36,622 nt of DNA, from IMG/VR virus record IMGVR_UViG_3300008258_000016, positions 1 through 36,622 of that record, one strand, 5' to 3'. A program made the translations under genes and the position numbers. Positions 22,578 to 29,527 of this stretch are shown one piece after another. This stretch comes from a virus. The stretch's first letter is position 1; the number at the start of each line of letters is the position of its first letter. The notes beneath the pieces are model-generated. The model was not told where the DNA came from and did not search any database. It was given only the letters and a program-made list of their open reading frames with translations.

Positions 22578-24218
22578 TCAATAGCTCCAAGTCCGGTCGT
22601 CCACCTGTTCGGAGGCGTGGGGGTCCACAAACTCGCAGTTGGAGACGCAAAGGTAACGTAGGCAGTCGATTGGGTCTTTGGTCGCCTCGTCCTTACCGCC
22701 CTTGGCCGTGTACTCCTGCAACGAGTAGATCAGGTTCTGGCAGCGGTCGCTGATGTACAGCTTTGGGGCGTTCAGCGCCGATAACGGGCGCTTCTCGTCG
22801 TAGGACAAGAGTCCATTGATAAGTTGGATGCCGTTCTCGATCTCCACACCGGGTGCGGGCTGGAAGACCATGCCGGCGTCATCCAACTCGCTTATGATGG
22901 TGGTGGCGCCTTCGGCTGACTGCTTTTCCGCCGCTCCAAGACGCGGGTCGATGAACCGCTCAAAGATCGTTTCCCCCTGCTCGCAGTGCTTGATGAGTTC
23001 AACGTAGTCGTTGATGCCTTTCTTGCTGCCCTTCTGCGCGGGGCCGGGCTTTCCTTCGACTCCGCTGCCGGGCAAGGCCCAATCGTCGTAGTCGGGCCAC
23101 TCTCGGTAGACCCACCATGTGCCGGCGGCGTCGATGGCGACCCAGAGCATGAACCAGTTTTTGGAGCCTGCTGGGTCCAGCGCCATGTAACGTGTGACAT
23201 TGTAGTCCACGTTGTTGAGCCACGGCATTTTTTCGTGAGGTATGACATTAACGTCCTTATTGAAGCCAGGAAAGACGCTAGTGATGCTTTTGGTAGGTAC
23301 GCCATATGCACGGGCCAAGACTTCATCCTTGGAGCGCCCGAGCAACTTGTTTCGGAAGTCGGAGGTATCGATGAAGCTGTTGTCTTCAGTCCAGAAATAG
23401 TAGATAACAGTTCCCGGTCGGGAAAGGGACTCTTGGACGACTGGTAGGTCTCGACCCACCAGCGGGGCAAATCGCTTTTCAATGGTACGAGTCTTCCCGA
23501 GGATGTCCTGAACCAGAGGTGTCCAGCCTGTGAGAGTAGTAAACGTGAGGATAATCCGTCCATGGTAGTCGGTCGTCCGGTACTGGAGCGTTTCAAACAT
23601 CTTCTGGGGGCACTCCTCGTCGCACCAGATCAAGTGGGCGCGGTAACCCTCCGCTACCTGTGCATCAGCTTGGTAACTGCGGTAGTTACTAAACTTAATA
23701 CTGCCACCACGGCGGAAACCATTAACAGGAGGCAGGATACAGATGTTATCAGTAAAACCGTTCTTCTGCGAGTACTGGACACTGTGGTTCAACCCTTTCT
23801 TGGTCGGTAGGTTGCGGATGCCGAGCGGCAAAGCGTCCCAGACCATTCGCTGCTGGTCTTCAATGCTGCGATCCTCGTTGACGTGGTAGGCGCGGACCTC
23901 CGCACCGGGGATCGTACCCGCCGCCCACACGCAAAGGCGGCTGGCGATCATGGATTTCGACGAGCGGTTGCCGCCTAGAATGATGTGGTTCGTGTACTTG
24001 CCCCAGTTGTTCATCACCGTCTGCCAAGACGGGAGAATCCAGCCTGCACCGACGGGGTTTTCCAACGCCTCCTTGTTCCGCTGCTCCCGAAATGCTAGAT
24101 ACGAGGCGAGTTTGTCATGCGGCCAGCTTAACAACTCCGCATCGGGCGGGTTGGCGATCCACGGGATGCCAAAATCGGGCTTGAAATCGTCTGCGTAGTA
24201 GCGGTCAGCGAGCTGCAT
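22578..24218 (-). CDS. terL: Terminase large subunit
   Basis: A 546-residue packaging motor. Visible: Walker A GGNRSSKSM (residues about 82-90), Walker B HLIWCDEE (about 195-202), coupling motif LTFTTLTG (about 224-231) and the nuclease-domain acidic start YMALDPAGSKNW (D348). It translocates DNA into the capsid by ATP hydrolysis and cuts concatemers. Its start overlaps the end of the small upstream gene by 14 bases. It heads the uninterrupted leftward structural operon. Confidence 0.9.
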   Translation of the reverse strand: MQLADRYYADDFKPDFGIPWIANPPDAELLSWPHDKLASYLAFREQRNKEALENPVGAGWILPSWQTVMNNWGKYTNHIILGGNRSSKSMIASRLCVWAAGTIPGAEVRAYHVNEDRSIEDQQRMVWDALPLGIRNLPTKKGLNHSVQYSQKNGFTDNICILPPVNGFRRGGSIKFSNYRSYQADAQVAEGYRAHLIWCDEECPQKMFETLQYRTTDYHGRIILTFTTLTGWTPLVQDILGKTRTIEKRFAPLVGRDLPVVQESLSRPGTVIYYFWTEDNSFIDTSDFRNKLLGRSKDEVLARAYGVPTKSITSVFPGFNKDVNVIPHEKMPWLNNVDYNVTRYMALDPAGSKNWFMLWVAIDAAGTWWVYREWPDYDDWALPGSGVEGKPGPAQKGSKKGINDYVELIKHCEQGETIFERFIDPRLGAAEKQSAEGATTIISELDDAGMVFQPAPGVEIENGIQLINGLLSYDEKRPLSALNAPKLYISDRCQNLIYSLQEYTAKGGKDEATKDPIDCLRYLCVSNCEFVDPHASEQVDDRTWSY

Positions 24219-24402
24219 GGCGCTTTTTCATCCTGACTGCGTAGGTGAGGCGGCTGGACTCCAACTGGGACCACGGAATCAGCCCCTGGCCGTCAATGTT
24301 CAGCCCTTCCGGCTCGGCGTAGATGCTCAAGCGTGCGTATTCCCGTACGCCTTCCACGTCCGGCTCGATCAACCACTCATCCACCGCTCGTTTTGTGACC
24401 AT
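24205..24402 (-). CDS. Small protein upstream of terL (unknown)
   Basis: A 65-residue protein starting MVTKRAVDEWLIEPDVEGVR (ATG at 24402; a GTG at 24411 would add three residues). It ends with a basic segment (SSRLTYAVRMKKRHAAR) and overlaps terL by 14 bases in another frame. It is the first gene of the leftward late operon, facing the rightward glycosyltransferase gene across an AT-rich gap. Too short for a complete small terminase; possibly a packaging accessory. Function unknown. Confidence 0.55.
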   Translation of the reverse strand: MVTKRAVDEWLIEPDVEGVREYARLSIYAEPEGLNIDGQGLIPWSQLESSRLTYAVRMKKRHAAR

Positions 24403-24411
24403 AACGCACAC

Positions 24412-24539
24412 TTAATTGTTCCATAACGCCAGACAACACGCTTAACGACCAATATATCAGGTATTAACGGATCTAATAACCTATAGATAGGGCAGATTTG
24501 GTGTTTCACGCGCTGCAACTGTGGTTTTCATACCCGCCC
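24412..24539. promoter_or_regulatory. Divergent AT-rich promoter region
   Basis: A 128-base AT-rich gap separates the leftward packaging operon from the rightward glycosyltransferase island. Candidate -10 boxes are TATAGA at 24482-24487 on the plus strand and TATATT (read on the minus strand from 24457-24452), with a weak TTATTA 17 bases before the latter. Neither has a strong -35. Divergent transcription makes promoters here very likely, but the exact elements are unsure. Confidence 0.45.
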
Positions 24540-25412
24540 ATGGCCCAAAAACGTATCCTCATCGGCACACCACTCAAGGGAGACATCCCCAAGTCCTATT
24601 TCCGCACCAGTCTGCAAATGGTAACAGCGGAAATACCTGACGTGAAGCTGGACTGGATCCTGTTGGACGGGCCGGCGGTGCAGATTGCCCGCAACGAAAT
24701 CGCCCACTACGCGGTGGAGCAGAAGTTCGATGAGCTGATTTTCTGGGACAAGGACGTGCTGGCCCAGCGTAATGGTGAGGATGTGACCGCCAGTGCGCTC
24801 ATGCGGCTGATCAGCCATGATCGCGACATCGTGACGGCAGTCTACTCGTCGCGTTCCCTCAACACGCATTGGCACGTCCATCCGATCAAGGGCGAGGAAC
24901 CGGATGAGGCGGGCTTGCAGCGCGTCGAGCGGGCCAGCATCGGCTTCTCCAAGATCAAAGTACCCGTCTTCAAGAAGATCGCCCTAGCGAATGTGGACCG
25001 AGTTGCCATGCTGGTGGATCCGAACAAGGCGCCCAAGCTCGTACCGGAATTGTTCCCGATGGAGCTGAAGGGCAGGAACACGCCAGAGCATCGGATGAAG
25101 CAGATCTGGGCGGCGCTGTCCGAGGTGAAGAACGATGAGGCGCTACGCGCACGCATCGAGCGGGAACTGACGATCCGTTACGACGAGCCCAATGCGTTCA
25201 TCTCGGAGGACTTTGGCTTCTGCGACCTAGCACGGGCGGCGGGATACGACATCTGGATGGATACGCTGATGGTGCTGGGCCACCAAGCATCCGTGGTGGT
25301 GCCGGTCGAGACCGCCAAGCTACTGGAGATGTTGTCCGAGCCGTGGCGCAAAGAGGAGTTGGCTGTAATCAAGCAGCAGATGCTAGAGGCGCAGGCCGCC
25401 AAGAAGAAATGA
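24540..25412 (+). CDS. GT-A-type glycosyltransferase-like protein
   Basis: A 290-residue protein starting MAQKRILIGTPLKGD (ATG at 24540; an upstream TTG at 24498 gives an unlikely extension). The order of a beta strand with ILIGTP, a segment IARNEIAHYAVEQKFDELIF, and then the DxD-like FWDKDV resembles phage GT-A glycosyltransferases; a later FISEDFGFCDLARAAGYDIW resembles their acceptor/metal region (EDFGFC). It would transfer a sugar from a nucleotide-sugar to DNA, a virion protein or a host glycan. It leads a rightward island that interrupts leftward packaging genes. Confidence 0.7.
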   Translation: MAQKRILIGTPLKGDIPKSYFRTSLQMVTAEIPDVKLDWILLDGPAVQIARNEIAHYAVEQKFDELIFWDKDVLAQRNGEDVTASALMRLISHDRDIVTAVYSSRSLNTHWHVHPIKGEEPDEAGLQRVERASIGFSKIKVPVFKKIALANVDRVAMLVDPNKAPKLVPELFPMELKGRNTPEHRMKQIWAALSEVKNDEALRARIERELTIRYDEPNAFISEDFGFCDLARAAGYDIWMDTLMVLGHQASVVVPVETAKLLEMLSEPWRKEELAVIKQQMLEAQAAKKK

Positions 25413-25543
25413 CATTCATCAAGTTCCCGTGCGGTGACTTGGAGCCGGTGATCATCCTCAAGTACGAGGGCAACCAAGTATGCGTGAAGATGGAGTTCGG
25501 CCTGTTCTGGACGGACAGGGATCGCGTGTGGAGGTTCGGATGA
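25409..25543 (+). CDS. Tiny hypothetical protein (44 aa)
   Basis: The product, MTFIKFPCGDLEPVIILKYE and then VKMEFGLFWTDRDRVWRFG, is compact and beta-rich with one cysteine. It overlaps the glycosyltransferase stop by four bases (ATGA) and the next start by four bases, strong evidence of coupled translation in this island. Nothing in the sequence indicates a function. Confidence 0.6.
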   Translation: MTFIKFPCGDLEPVIILKYEGNQVCVKMEFGLFWTDRDRVWRFG

Positions 25544-25701
25544 AAGTAGGCAGGCTCACCAATACGGAAGAGGCGCAGCGGCTGGGTAATCGCGTGCGCC
25601 GTTTGTACTTTGAACTAGGATGGCTGGAGCGGGAGATAGCTTCCGAGCTGGGCATCAGCCGCAACAGGGTCCAGTACTTCAAGAACAGACAGAAGCGATG
25701 A
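25540..25701 (+). CDS. Small helix-turn-helix protein (53 aa)
   Basis: The product starts MKVGRLTNTEEAQRLGNRVR and contains LEREIASELGISRNRVQYFK (residues about 30-50), a typical helix-turn-helix: EIASELG, a turn at IS, and RNRVQYF as the recognition helix. It is likely a DNA-binding regulator in the glycosyltransferase island. Both ends overlap neighbours by four bases. Its target is unknown; the AT-rich divergent region upstream of the island is a candidate. Confidence 0.65.
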   Translation: MKVGRLTNTEEAQRLGNRVRRLYFELGWLEREIASELGISRNRVQYFKNRQKR

Positions 25702-25907
25702 ACGCCTCGATGAAGGTAATGACACCGGAGCAGAAGTGGCACGCGGGCCGCCAAGCCGATGCGTTCTTTGGGCTGCTCGACCAGTATAACCAGCTCCTAG
25801 AGGAGCACAACAAACTGAAAGAAGAACATGTGCGCGTTTGCAACAGTCCACACCGTGGAAAGCCCGCAAGAGTGGTGGAGTCGACAGCTAAAGCTCAAAC
25901 TGGCTGA
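25698..25907 (+). CDS. Small coiled-coil protein (69 aa)
   Basis: The product starts MNASMKVMTPEQKWHAGRQA and has a heptad-like helix FGLLDQYNQLLEEHNKLKEE (residues about 23-42), then a basic tail. It overlaps the HTH gene by four bases and the next gene by 80 bases in another frame. Coiled coils of this size are common among phage accessory proteins. No function can be given. Confidence 0.5.
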   Translation: MNASMKVMTPEQKWHAGRQADAFFGLLDQYNQLLEEHNKLKEEHVRVCNSPHRGKPARVVESTAKAQTG

Positions 25908-26127
25908 AGCCAAGACCGAGCAAGAGCAGATCGCTGCGCTACACGCGCATATCGACGAATTGACCAAGTACCTGGACCGTCAGGATCAAAATCACTTCCG
26001 CATCGTTAACTTGATGTCCAAAAGGGAGCTGGATGCCTACGATATGATTGCAGCCAAACTTAAGCCGCACGCCAGCAACATGGAATGGATGATTGAAATC
26101 CGTGAGTGGAAGAAGAACAACCCATGA
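25828..26127 (+). CDS. Helical hypothetical protein (99 aa)
   Basis: The product starts MCAFATVHTVESPQEWWSRQ and is mostly alpha-helical (LKLAEAKTEQEQIAALHAHI, YDMIAAKLKPHASNMEWMIE). It overlaps the preceding coiled-coil gene by 80 bases and the next by four (ATGA). The long overlap leaves the start slightly uncertain. Function unknown. Confidence 0.5.
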   Translation: MCAFATVHTVESPQEWWSRQLKLKLAEAKTEQEQIAALHAHIDELTKYLDRQDQNHFRIVNLMSKRELDAYDMIAAKLKPHASNMEWMIEIREWKKNNP

Positions 26128-26282
26128 GCGACACACCAAGAACGGACGCGGCAATAAGGCAGCTACTGCAAGTTAGCCGGCCTGACCGCGTGTCAGCCGA
26201 CTTTGCCCGTGAGTTGGAGCGGGAGATCGCCCGTCTGACAGCCGAGCTTAACCAGTTACGTTCACAGGAACGGGTTTCTTAA
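26124..26282 (+). CDS. SDTPRTD-family small protein (52 aa), short paralogue
   Basis: The product starts MSDTPRTDAAIRQLLQ and continues FARELEREIARLTAELNQLR. The MSDTPRTD start and the (A/F)(A/R)ELERE helix are repeated in the 74-residue gene at 33946, and the DNA of the two starts is also nearly identical (GAGCGACACACC). It is the last gene of the rightward island and overlaps the convergent gene at 26248 by 35 bases. Function unknown; the helical region may oligomerise. Confidence 0.6.
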   Translation: MSDTPRTDAAIRQLLQVSRPDRVSADFARELEREIARLTAELNQLRSQERVS

Positions 26283-26772
26283 CGTCGATGTCGTTGGGGT
26301 TGGGCAGTTCCACGGGGGCGGCCTGTATCGTCGGCACGGGGGCTTTCCCGCTTAACCGTGCGACGATCTCCTCCTTGCTCAAGCTCCCGTAGTTGTTGAC
26401 CTGGATGTTGACGTTCGCGCCCTGCGTCGCGTTCAGCCCGGCCAGCCGTTGCCGCTTATCAATCGCCACGGCCAAGTTGAACCCAAGGCTGTTAAGTGGG
26501 GTGTCCTCCACAGTATCGAGCATCCGGTCCACGATCCGGTCAGCCAAGTTGTCCAGTTTGCCGATGAGTCTTTGGTTGAATTCTTCCACGGTGATTCCCA
26601 CGATTCGTTGAAATAGTCGTTTGTCTTCCTCGGTCACATACCCGAGCCGAGGGTGCTTCTTCAGCCCCAGCCCCCGTCCCTCCAACGTAGCCACCGCCAA
26701 GTCATTGACGAGCTTTTGCGGTGAGTACGTCGTCCGGCCATGGCTGCCATCCGTTTTGATTCCTTCGGGCAT
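26248..26772 (-). CDS. Possible terminase small subunit-like protein
   Basis: A 174-residue protein starting MPEGIKTDGSHGRTTYS. Residues about 55-120 are helical with an HTH-like segment (TVEEFNQRLIGKLDNLADRI, then VDRMLDTVEDTP), followed by RQRLAGLNATQGANVNIQVN and LSKEEIVARLSG, a pattern seen at the end of small terminase-like proteins. A small terminase would recognise packaging DNA and recruit the large subunit. If right, it is separated from terL by the inserted rightward island. The assignment is tentative; an unrelated DNA-binding protein is possible. Confidence 0.45.
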   Translation of the reverse strand: MPEGIKTDGSHGRTTYSPQKLVNDLAVATLEGRGLGLKKHPRLGYVTEEDKRLFQRIVGITVEEFNQRLIGKLDNLADRIVDRMLDTVEDTPLNSLGFNLAVAIDKRQRLAGLNATQGANVNIQVNNYGSLSKEEIVARLSGKAPVPTIQAAPVELPNPNDIDVKKPVPVNVTG

Positions 26773-26777
26773 GGCGC

Positions 26778-27425
26778 CTACCGTCCCTGCCCATTGGCCC
26801 ACATGGCCGCCTCCGCCCTGATCCGGGCAATGTAATCCTCCGCTGACTCCTGCTTACGCGGGTAGTCCGGCTCCTCCCGTTGGAACTGCGGCAGGATCGC
26901 CACGGGCGTTTGTTGTGCATCCAATGATGCTTCGGGCGTTTGCTGTTCACGAACAGCGGATTCGTCAGCAACAACAGGTGCCACGGACTCTGACCCCGAG
27001 TCTGACCCTGACTCTGCCCTCCGTTCCTCCGCTGGCTCATTCACATCCAGCCTCTTAACCACTTCATACTCCGCATCCGTGTCATCCCCACTTCCCCAGA
27101 TCTTTCGCACCAGCACCCGTTCTCCCCGGATCAGCCCGCTCGTAAACAGCCAGTTACCCACCTTGGTCCACATCTCCCGTCCATCCTCCCCCACCACCCT
27201 AAGCTCATTGTACTGCCGATTCCGACACATCCTCCCCACAATCCCCTCCGCAACCTTCGGCCACATTGAAGCCAATCTACTAGCCTCATTACGAATAGTG
27301 TTGACTTTTTCGCTATCCCCCTCCGACTCCCCCGCAGGGGGAGTGACAGTGGGAGTGTAGTCAGCTTTAGCTGCCAGACGAGTGAGGTCAGCTTCCACTG
27401 CCAGCGGCACAGCACCGCCCACCAA
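26778..27425 (-). CDS. Hypothetical protein with conserved core (unknown)
   Basis: About 215 residues; the furthest start is a TTG at 27425 and a GTG at 27398 is also possible. Residues about 50-110 (SMWPKVAEGIVGRMCRNRQY followed by EMWTKVGNWLFTSGLIRGER) look like a folded nucleic-acid-binding type domain. Residues 135-180 are acidic and Ser/Glu-rich (SGSDSGSESVAPVVADESAV) and probably disordered. It ends five bases before the terminase-like gene, so the two are probably co-transcribed. Function unknown. Confidence 0.55.
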   Translation of the reverse strand: MVGGAVPLAVEADLTRLAAKADYTPTVTPPAGESEGDSEKVNTIRNEASRLASMWPKVAEGIVGRMCRNRQYNELRVVGEDGREMWTKVGNWLFTSGLIRGERVLVRKIWGSGDDTDAEYEVVKRLDVNEPAEERRAESGSDSGSESVAPVVADESAVREQQTPEASLDAQQTPVAILPQFQREEPDYPRKQESAEDYIARIRAEAAMWANGQGR

Positions 27426-27661
27426 TCACGGCGCGGGACGGACGGCCTGTAACTGATCGGCACCGCCTCTTTTTGGTGGGAGTGATGGGCAGGGCTTCTA
27501 AGGGCGGGGAAGGTAGAGCGGAAGAGGACACGGGCGGAGGAATTGCAAATGCCAGGTCAATGGCAAGGGAAACTTATCGGGTGATTAGGGAAGCTAATAG
27601 GTGACCAGGTGGCCACAATGTAGCTTGTAAGGGGAAGGGCAAAGGTTCACGGTGGGCGGCG
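27426..27661. other. Intergenic region between divergent genes, 236 bases
   Basis: This gap precedes the rightward clamp-gene operon and the leftward 26778 gene. It is purine-rich on the plus strand with several GGGAAGG-like runs and a CTCTTTTTGGTGGG element at about 27464-27480. It holds one weak small reading frame (27485-27604) but no clear promoter consensus or hairpin. Promoters for both directions are expected here. Confidence 0.3.
27485..27604 (+). CDS. Possible 39-aa basic protein
   Basis: The reading frame gives MGRASKGGEGRAEEDTGGGI, then ANARSMARETYRVIREANR. GGTGGGAG lies close upstream of the ATG and resembles a Shine-Dalgarno site. The C-terminal helix (MARETYRVIREANR) is plausible, but the N-terminus is low-complexity, so this may be chance. 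Confidence 0.25.
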   Translation: MGRASKGGEGRAEEDTGGGIANARSMARETYRVIREANR

Positions 27662-27766
27662 ATGAAAAACAAAACGATTGAAACCGTAGCTGCACTAGCC
27701 GTGTGGCTCTCCCTTTGCGTGCTGTTCGCCACCGTGGCGCTCGGCTTTGTCGGATACTTTGACTGA
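27662..27766 (+). CDS. Small single-pass membrane protein (34 aa)
   Basis: The product begins MKNKTIETVA and continues with one hydrophobic helix (ALAVWLSLCVLFATVALGFV), ending GYFD: a basic start, one transmembrane segment and a short acidic end. It opens the rightward operon that leads to the clamp-like gene, 42 bases before the next start. There is no function to assign. Confidence 0.5.
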   Translation: MKNKTIETVAALAVWLSLCVLFATVALGFVGYFD

Positions 27767-27807
27767 GCAACCCAACCAACCCAACCCGTAAACCAACCCG
27801 TTAAAAC

Positions 27808-28320
27808 ATGAACACAAATACCGACACACAAAAGCAGGAAATCCTCAATCAGCTGCGCGCTTTCATCGCGCAACGCTCAGGAATGGAATGGAGAAACTAT
27901 ATGAGCCACGGAGGAGACGTTGAAGGCAGGCGAGCTTTGAACGCTGACCGGCGTAGGATTGCCAGGGACGGAGAGCACGCTCGCAGTATGCTGCGCTACG
28001 TTGAATTTTCCTCAATTACTGCCGGGGAAATCTTGGAAGCAATTCGGGGCGACCGTCTGAAATGGAATGGCAAAGGGTTCGACTACGTGACGGGGCAATA
28101 CTTCGCCACGGAGTACCGCTTGGCAGCGTGTTCCGCTCTTGCTTCCGTCCTGTGGTCACGTTTCCGCGCTGATTTTCCGCAGGACAAAGCGGAAATGATG
28201 CACAATCAGGAAACGGGCGAGATTGTCTACCGATACAACGGCATGCGTCCGTATCAGTTCATACGGAAGCAAGCGGAAAACGCTCTCGGACGTTCCATCG
28301 CTCGACGTTGGTTCAACTGA
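27808..28320 (+). CDS. Conserved hypothetical protein (170 aa)
   Basis: The product starts MNTNTDTQKQEILNQLRAFI, then ITAGEILEAIRG, GFDYVTGQYFATEYR and ALGRSIARRWFN at the end. The combination LRAFIAQR, DYVTGQYFATEYR.AAC and a closing SRWFN is shared by a family of bacterial and phage proteins of unknown function. The ATG has an A/C-rich leader (CCGTTAAAAC) and no Shine-Dalgarno site. It precedes a strong hairpin and the clamp-like gene. Confidence 0.65.
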   Translation: MNTNTDTQKQEILNQLRAFIAQRSGMEWRNYMSHGGDVEGRRALNADRRRIARDGEHARSMLRYVEFSSITAGEILEAIRGDRLKWNGKGFDYVTGQYFATEYRLAACSALASVLWSRFRADFPQDKAEMMHNQETGEIVYRYNGMRPYQFIRKQAENALGRSIARRWFN

Positions 28321-28321
28321 C

Positions 28322-28374
28322 GCGCCGTTGCGCGTTGCCCTTGCGCTAGTGGCGAGGGCATAGCGGAACGGCGC
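28322..28374 (+). other. Intergenic two-tier hairpin
   Basis: GCGCCGTT (28322-28329) pairs with AACGGCGC (28367-28374), and inside it TGCCCT (28336-28341) pairs with AGGGCA (28355-28360), with six-base internal loops on each side and a further CGC/GCG pair near the tip. No T run follows, so it is probably an RNA structure (stability, processing or translation control of the clamp-like gene) rather than a terminator. Confidence 0.55.
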
Positions 28375-28420
28375 TCACGTTGGGCGCAATTCCAACCAGT
28401 AAACGAAACCAGTACTAAGC

Positions 28421-28963
28421 ATGAAACTACACAGAGACCTAAAGGTTGAGAAAGTAGCATCCACGGACAAGACGCGCCAAGTTATTGGGGAACCTTATTT
28501 GCGCGGAAACGTGCTTTGGTCAACGGACGGAAGGGCGATGGTTCGGATCCCCGTAGAACTTGGCGAGCATGACGTTGACGGATTCGTGACAGGGAACGCG
28601 CTTCAAGCTGCGAGGAAAGTCGACAAACGCTGCGAGCTAATACAATTAACGGCGAACGGGTGTCTTTCTCTGAAAGACGGACAATCGTTTCCCCGTCCGT
28701 CAGAAAAAAACGGGGAAATGCCTCCGTATCCTAATTGCGACCAGGTATGGGAACCCATGTGGAAAGGAGAAACGGACGGGCCTGAAATCGCCTTTGACGT
28801 TCGCAAGCTCGCAGCGATTGCCGACGCTCTCGGAGTTGACGCGGTAAAGATTCAAGCGGTGAAAGGTCAAAACGCTTTGCGCGTGTCGCCGTGTGGAACG
28901 AGAAAAACACGGATTTGCGAGCCAAACGCCCGCGCTGTCCTGATTAGGATTTGCACCACATGA
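28421..28963 (+). CDS. Sliding-clamp-like protein (DNA polymerase III beta-related, short)
   Basis: A 180-residue protein. Residues about 28-45 (LRGNVLWSTDGRAMVRIPVE) match the ATDG.R...V.V motif of beta-clamp domains; GFVTGNALQAARKVDKRCEL, then DGQSFPRPSEKNGEMPPYPN and VWEP mirror the clamp strand near F/Y-P; the second half (IAFDVRKLAAIADALGVDAV ... NARAVLIRIC) resembles the final clamp domain and its C-terminal strand (AVLMPMR). Full bacterial clamps have about 370 residues and three domains per chain; this has about two. It could load onto DNA alone, or intercept host polymerase or recombination factors. Confidence 0.6.
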   Translation: MKLHRDLKVEKVASTDKTRQVIGEPYLRGNVLWSTDGRAMVRIPVELGEHDVDGFVTGNALQAARKVDKRCELIQLTANGCLSLKDGQSFPRPSEKNGEMPPYPNCDQVWEPMWKGETDGPEIAFDVRKLAAIADALGVDAVKIQAVKGQNALRVSPCGTRKTRICEPNARAVLIRICTT

Positions 28964-29097
28964 AACGCTACGTCATCCATCGCAACGGAACCAAAGTGGG
29001 CGTCTGCATCGTGGCTCGGTCGCCTGAAGACGCTTTGCGCTTTGCGCGCATCCGAAACCTTGAAGGCATTACCATAACAGAAACTTGCTGGAGCTGA
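28960..29097 (+). CDS. Small hypothetical protein (45 aa) after the clamp-like gene
   Basis: The product starts MKRYVIHRNGTKVGVCIVAR and continues SPEDALRFARIRNLEGITIT, ending ETCWS. It is a small alpha/beta pattern. It overlaps the clamp-like stop by four bases (ATGA), so translation is probably coupled, and it is followed directly by a terminator. Function unknown. Confidence 0.6.
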   Translation: MKRYVIHRNGTKVGVCIVARSPEDALRFARIRNLEGITITETCWS

Positions 29098-29105
29098 ACT
29101 AACTA

Positions 29106-29134
29106 GGGGCGACCTTCGCGGGCCGCCCTTTTTT
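29106..29134 (+). terminator. Rho-independent-type terminator
   Basis: GGGCG (29107-29111) and CGCCC (29124-29128) form a 5-bp stem with a GC-rich interior, followed directly by TTTTTT (29129-29134). It lies nine bases after the stop of the 45-residue gene and closes the clamp-gene operon. Confidence 0.65.
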
Positions 29135-29140
29135 GTTCAC

Positions 29141-29500
29141 AAAATACGCGCAACCAAGCGCGGCCCTTTAGCGTTTGACGCCTAGGCAATAGGCGCGGGC
29201 TTGCGCTTGCGCGGTCGCCTCGCGGTCGGTCGTCGTTGCCTTGTGGGGCGCGCCCTGACGCGACGTGCGCAGCGTCAGCCTGCAACCCTCGCGGGCCGCC
29301 GTGGCCAACCCTGGCCGCAAACGCTAGCAGCCGCCTATGCGTAATCTTTAGGAAATTCCGAAGTTGAATTTTGAAAATCGTTTTTTACCCGGAAATTCTG
29401 CCCCGAAAACCATTTGGCCTGCGGGAAAACGGCCAAACCAATTTCGGGAACCCGTTTTAACCGGAAAAAATACCAGCCAAAACAATTTGGCCTTGTAAGT
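29141..29500. other. Repeat-rich intergenic block, candidate replication origin
   Basis: About 430 bases without a convincing gene. The left half is very GC-rich, with TTGCGC repeated in tandem (29201-29212), CGCGGTCG twice, 11 bases apart (29210, 29221), a hairpin CTGACGC/GCGTCAG (29255-29278) and GCCTA/TAGGC. The right half (about 29341-29500) turns AT-rich and contains a hairpin of two stacked 7-bp stems: CCCGAAA (29402-29408) with TTTCGGG (29442-29448), and TTTGGCC (29413-29419) with GGCCAAA (29431-29437). Iteron-like repeats beside an AT-rich, palindromic stretch is an origin-like layout. This is inference. Confidence 0.45.
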
Positions 29501-29527
29501 GGGGCTACGTTGTGGCCCACAAAGCAG

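Noticed and set aside
24498-24542. Earlier TTG start for the glycosyltransferase gene
   Set aside because: The added residues are not like the usual beginning of the fold, and the ATG at 24540 fits the ILIGTP strand better.
27131-27463. 110-codon minus-strand frame over the 26778 gene
   Set aside because: It overlaps the 26778-27425 gene in another frame and lacks its MWTKVGNWLF core; composition suggests a shadow.
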